IMG/VR virus record: IMGVR_UViG_3300046538_000303
Span: 1-42,890 of that record
Direction: 5' to 3' (one strand)
Origin: a virus
DNA length: 42,890 nucleotides
The translations under genes were made by a program, and so were the position numbers. A model generated the notes under the pieces. That model was not told the origin of the DNA. It was given only the letters and a program-made list of their open reading frames with translations, and searched no databases. This document shows, one piece after another, positions 40,350 to 42,890 of the stretch (position 1 is the stretch's first letter; every line of letters starts with the position of its first letter).

Positions 40350-40600
40350 TGAGCCTGAGCCAACCGGCCATCAGCGCGATCGTCTCGGCGCTGCTCCACG
40401 AACGGAAGACCCTTGCGGCCGACCTGGCGTTCTGGAGTGCGCGAGCACGACGCGCTGGCAAGACGTCCTACTGCCAGCAGATCAGCCAGTCGCTGCAGGA
40501 GAACACGACAGCACTGGTCGAGCTCGCGAACGGTATGGCCCCCTGGCTCAGACAACATCCCGAATACGTACTCATCAATAAAGAGAAAGACACGGCATGA
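40349..40600 (+). CDS. Hypothetical early protein
   Basis: An 83-aa, mainly helical protein (MSLSQPAISAIVSALLHERK) with ADLAFWSARARRAGKTSYCQ (about 24-43). The start overlaps the ParB-like stop by one base (TAATG) and the stop overlaps the helicase start (ATGA), so it is expressed with both. The charge pattern suggests a nucleic-acid or protein adaptor, but no family is recognised. Confidence 0.65.
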   Translation: MSLSQPAISAIVSALLHERKTLAADLAFWSARARRAGKTSYCQQISQSLQENTTALVELANGMAPWLRQHPEYVLINKEKDTA

Positions 40601-41346
40601 ACCCGCTCACTCAATTCCTGAAAGCTCGGCTGGCTGCGCTCGCTGAGACCTCTACCCGCTTCGGCAAGCTGGTCAAGCGTGCGCAACCGCCAGTCGCCGT
40701 CCACGCGCGGCCCGGGCACTGCGGCAATATCCTTACCCTGCTCGCCCACCTGTGCGACATGGACGACGACATGCAGCTGTACGTCCTGCGCTGGCTAGCC
40801 TACCCGCTTCGCAACCCTGGCGCGAAGATGTCGGCTGCGCTCGTTTTCAACGGCGGACAGGGCTCGGGCAAGAGCTTGTTTTTCACCCACATCGCAGCGG
40901 CCCTGTTTGGGGAAAATGCTGTAAAGATCAGGCCCAGCGACCTGTACAGCAAGTTCAACTACTGGGCGGTGGGCGCTAACCTGGTCGTCGTCGACGGCGA
41001 CTTCGTTCCGCAGCATCTGGAGCGCATCAAGGCCTATCAGTCCGCAGGGACCTTTGAGATCACGCTCAAGGGCCACGAAGCTCGATCCGTCGTCAATCGC
41101 TTAAGCTTTGTTTATCTGTCGAACCGTGACGACTTCCTGCCGGCAGACACCGGCAACCGACGTTTTGTCGTCGTAGAAGTCCCGCCAGCACGTCCTCGGG
41201 GCTTCTATCAAGCGATAGTGCATGAGATCGCCAATGGCGGCATCGACGCCTTCCGCGAATACCTGATGCACGGTCTCGACATGGGTGACTTCAACGAGAA
41301 CACGTTGCCGCCGCCGGCGCAGCACGAAGGCCGGAGGGCCGCGTGA
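40597..41346 (+). CDS. Stand-alone SF3 helicase core (paralogue of the large helicase)
   Basis: A 249-aa protein that corresponds to the helicase part of the 1016-aa protein: [15 protein letters not shown] (64-78) parallels [15 protein letters not shown] there, Walker A GGQGSGKS (86-93, Lys92), Walker B-like VVVDGD (131-135) where the larger protein has VADE, sensor FVYLSN (Asn176), and Arg finger NRRFVVV (188-194). Both end the core with MGDFNE. It lacks Toprim, FtsK-gamma and the C-terminal extension. Loss of the Walker B Glu may reduce ATP hydrolysis. Confidence 0.88.
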   Translation: MNPLTQFLKARLAALAETSTRFGKLVKRAQPPVAVHARPGHCGNILTLLAHLCDMDDDMQLYVLRWLAYPLRNPGAKMSAALVFNGGQGSGKSLFFTHIAAALFGENAVKIRPSDLYSKFNYWAVGANLVVVDGDFVPQHLERIKAYQSAGTFEITLKGHEARSVVNRLSFVYLSNRDDFLPADTGNRRFVVVEVPPARPRGFYQAIVHEIANGGIDAFREYLMHGLDMGDFNENTLPPPAQHEGRRAA

Positions 41347-41612
41347 CCGGCCCGGTCGAAGCGGACCAGGTCGAGCCGCTCGATCCGACTGCCTACAAAC
41401 ACCAGGCGCGGCTGCTGAAGTCTGCCCACTGCGCCCGGCCAGTCGTGCACCAGGGTCTGCACCAGTTCATCAACGGACTGACGCTCTACCACGATGGCGG
41501 CCGGGTCGCGATGCTGGTCTACCTGGCCGGAATCCGCGACGGCATCGACAGCAATGACATCCGGATCAAGAGTACGAAACACGAAGCAAGCGAGGAGAAT
41601 CGAAGTGAATAA
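41343..41612 (+). CDS. Hypothetical early protein
   Basis: An 89-aa protein with a GTG start overlapping the helicase stop (GTGA). After an acidic beginning it has YKHQARLLKSAHCARPVVHQ (about 18-37) and GLTLYHDGGRVAMLVYLAGI (about 45-64), and a charged tail. The stop overlaps the exonuclease start by eight bases. Coupling suggests it works with the helicase or exonuclease; the sequence itself suggests no function. Confidence 0.65.
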   Translation: MTGPVEADQVEPLDPTAYKHQARLLKSAHCARPVVHQGLHQFINGLTLYHDGGRVAMLVYLAGIRDGIDSNDIRIKSTKHEASEENRSE

Positions 41613-42621
41613 CGATCAACAAAAACGACGTGACGATAACCACCCAACCGGCGCCCTGACCTGGACCGAGCCGGCACCAGCTGCGGTGCAACTGGTCGAC
41701 GTCATGGTTGACATCGAGACGCTCGGCACAGCTCCTGGATCCGCGATCCTGAGCATCGGCGCGGTGATGTTCGGCTCGGCTGGGATGGGCGAGGAGTTCT
41801 ACGCGCCGATCTCGCTGGCTTCGTGCACGGAGGCCGGCCTCACGATCGATCCGGACACGGTGGCATGGTGGATGAAACAGAGCGACGCAGCGCGCAACGC
41901 AGCGTTCCGCGACGACGCACTCTCGCTCGCTGTCGTGCTCGGCAAGTTCAGGGATTGGTTCTTGGAACAAGGCGCCGAGAAGCCGTGGTGCCAAGGCGCG
42001 AACTTTGACGCTCCACTTCTTGAGGCCGCGTACCGCGCCTGCGGCATGACACCGCCGTGGAAGTACTGGAACGTGCGCGACACCCGTACGCTGTACGACT
42101 TGCTCGGCGTGAAGGTAGACCGCGCGCGTGGCACGCACCATAACGCGCTGGACGACGCACGGGCCCAGGCAGAGACCGCAGTGGCCGCGCTGCAGCGTCT
42201 GCAGCACGCGCGCGAACCGTTGTCCGAACGCCCCGCCCACCACTTCGCGTGCGAGCGGAAGGGATACAACCCGCTGTGCGCCGGATGCGAAGCTGAAGCA
42301 GCGCCGACGCAGGCCGCGCGCGACGTGCTTGCCGAGCGTTGCCGGCAGGTTGAGGCTGAAGGCTGGACGCCAAAGCACGACGACGCGAACGGGTTCGGCG
42401 AAATGGCCCGAGCCGCCGCATGCTATGCGCTGCATGATCGAATCAGCGTCAACGGCTGGGAGGCGTGGCCGTGGGCGACAGAGTGGTGGAAGCCGGACTT
42501 CGGCCGCCGCGACCTTGTGAAAGCCGGCGCGCTCATCGTCGCCGAAATCGAGCGCCTGGACCGCGCAGCAATAGCCGCCGCTCCGTCCAGCGCAGCAGAT
42601 AAGGAAGGGGGCAACCGATGA
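41605..42621 (+). CDS. DEDDh 3'-5' exonuclease fused to a second phage domain
   Basis: A 338-aa protein. Residues about 30-200 form a DEDDh exonuclease: Asp36 and Glu38 in VDIETLG, Asp135 in GANFDAPLL, and His178 or His179 with Asp183 in HHNALDDA. A short Cys region (Cys216, Cys225, Cys228) leads to a separate C-terminal domain (about 238-322), with AARDVLAERCRQVEAEGWTP and WWKPDFGRRDLVKAGALIVA, which is found alone or fused in other phage proteins and has no known activity. I chose the GTG at 41605 with GAGGAGA upstream; the longer frame would lie within the preceding gene. Confidence 0.9.
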   Translation: MNNDQQKRRDDNHPTGALTWTEPAPAAVQLVDVMVDIETLGTAPGSAILSIGAVMFGSAGMGEEFYAPISLASCTEAGLTIDPDTVAWWMKQSDAARNAAFRDDALSLAVVLGKFRDWFLEQGAEKPWCQGANFDAPLLEAAYRACGMTPPWKYWNVRDTRTLYDLLGVKVDRARGTHHNALDDARAQAETAVAALQRLQHAREPLSERPAHHFACERKGYNPLCAGCEAEAAPTQAARDVLAERCRQVEAEGWTPKHDDANGFGEMARAAACYALHDRISVNGWEAWPWATEWWKPDFGRRDLVKAGALIVAEIERLDRAAIAAAPSSAADKEGGNR

Positions 42622-42890
42622 CCGATGAAACCGACCTGATCAACCGGCTGGCCGCCGCTGTCGCCGATCGTATCCGGCCGCAGATCCCTTTCGACTACGA
42701 GATGTGGGACATCGCCACAATCGCGGCATGCTTGAAGCTCAGCGAAGCTCAGGTGCGCGAGCGCCTTGCGCCGCAGCCAGACTTCCCGAAGGCAGTCCGC
42801 CTGCCGACGACTAGCGGGGCCAGAGGGCACGCTCGCTATCGCGCGAAGGAAGTGTTCGCCTGGATGATGAAGTATCAGGACAAGCACTAA
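42618..42890 (+). CDS. AlpA/excisionase-like DNA-binding protein
   Basis: A 90-aa protein. WDIATIAACLKLSEAQVRER (about 34-53) then FPKAVRLP and ARYRAKEVFAWMMKYQ match the MerR-like winged helix of AlpA/excisionase proteins, with the typical pattern of an HTH followed by a two-stranded wing ending in R.....V.AW. It would bend attachment-site DNA and turn integrase toward excision. It overlaps the exonuclease stop (ATGA) and ends the window; an integrase gene would normally follow it. Confidence 0.75.
   Translation: MTDETDLINRLAAAVADRIRPQIPFDYEMWDIATIAACLKLSEAQVRERLAPQPDFPKAVRLPTTSGARGHARYRAKEVFAWMMKYQDKH

Noticed and set aside
1-42890. tRNA or rRNA genes as integration targets
   Set aside because: I saw no cloverleaf or rRNA-like sequence near the ends or elsewhere, though reading by eye can miss a degenerate tRNA.

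Overview
The window holds an almost complete temperate tailed-phage genome from a high-GC betaproteobacterium. The ImuA protein near the left end looks most like those of Oxalobacteraceae (Massilia/Janthinobacterium type); this host guess rests on memory of sequence style, not on a search. The phage is a mosaic myovirus: a lambda-type head and packaging set (Nu1/GpA terminase, GpB portal, S49 protease, scaffold, gpD, gpE, gpW) joined to a Mu-type contractile tail (gp38 to gp48 equivalents, with sheath, tube, frameshifted chaperone, tape measure, N, P, 45, 46, J, 48).

Layout from left to right. 1-936: 3' part of a tyrosine integrase gene on the + strand. 894-1664: imuA on the - strand behind a near-consensus LexA box (1681-1700), with a small + gene (1760-1993). 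1896-4036: end of the late operon (lysis and accessory genes). 4046-7423: tail spike, fibre and fibre-assembly genes. 7433-16765: Mu-like baseplate and tail. 16776-25287: head, connector and terminase. 25387-30030: a second block of tail or appendage-like genes upstream of terminase, headed by three very small overlapping ORFs. All of 1896-30030 is read on the - strand. A promoter with two terminators directly behind it (30046-30235), next to a 334-aa gene, looks like a lambda Q/pR'/tR' late switch.

31278-31479 carries nine 9-bp repeats in three clusters of three, next to a 1016-aa Toprim/FtsK-gamma/SF3 helicase gene, and is a candidate replication origin. 34581-36079 holds the left-reading early genes (a CII/YmfL-like regulator and Cro), with a mini-WYL gene lying antisense between them. 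36153-36860 is a LexA-like, self-cleaving CI repressor. Two early promoters, one for cro (-) and one for the rightward operon (+), share the same -10/operator sequence, and each has a second operator-like site exactly 25 bp away.

37159-42890 is a rightward early operon made mostly of start/stop-overlapping genes: small unknowns, a ParB-like protein without ParA, a stand-alone SF3 helicase core that is a paralogue of the large helicase, a DEDDh exonuclease fusion, and an AlpA/excisionase-like protein as the last gene. One unrelated gene (37756-38067) points the other way inside it.

The excisionase-like gene ends the window and the integrase begins it, both on +. Either the window is a circular phage genome opened between xis and int, in which case imuA is phage cargo, or the integrase belongs to another element to the left and imuA is a host gene caught between two insertions. 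The sequence alone cannot decide this.
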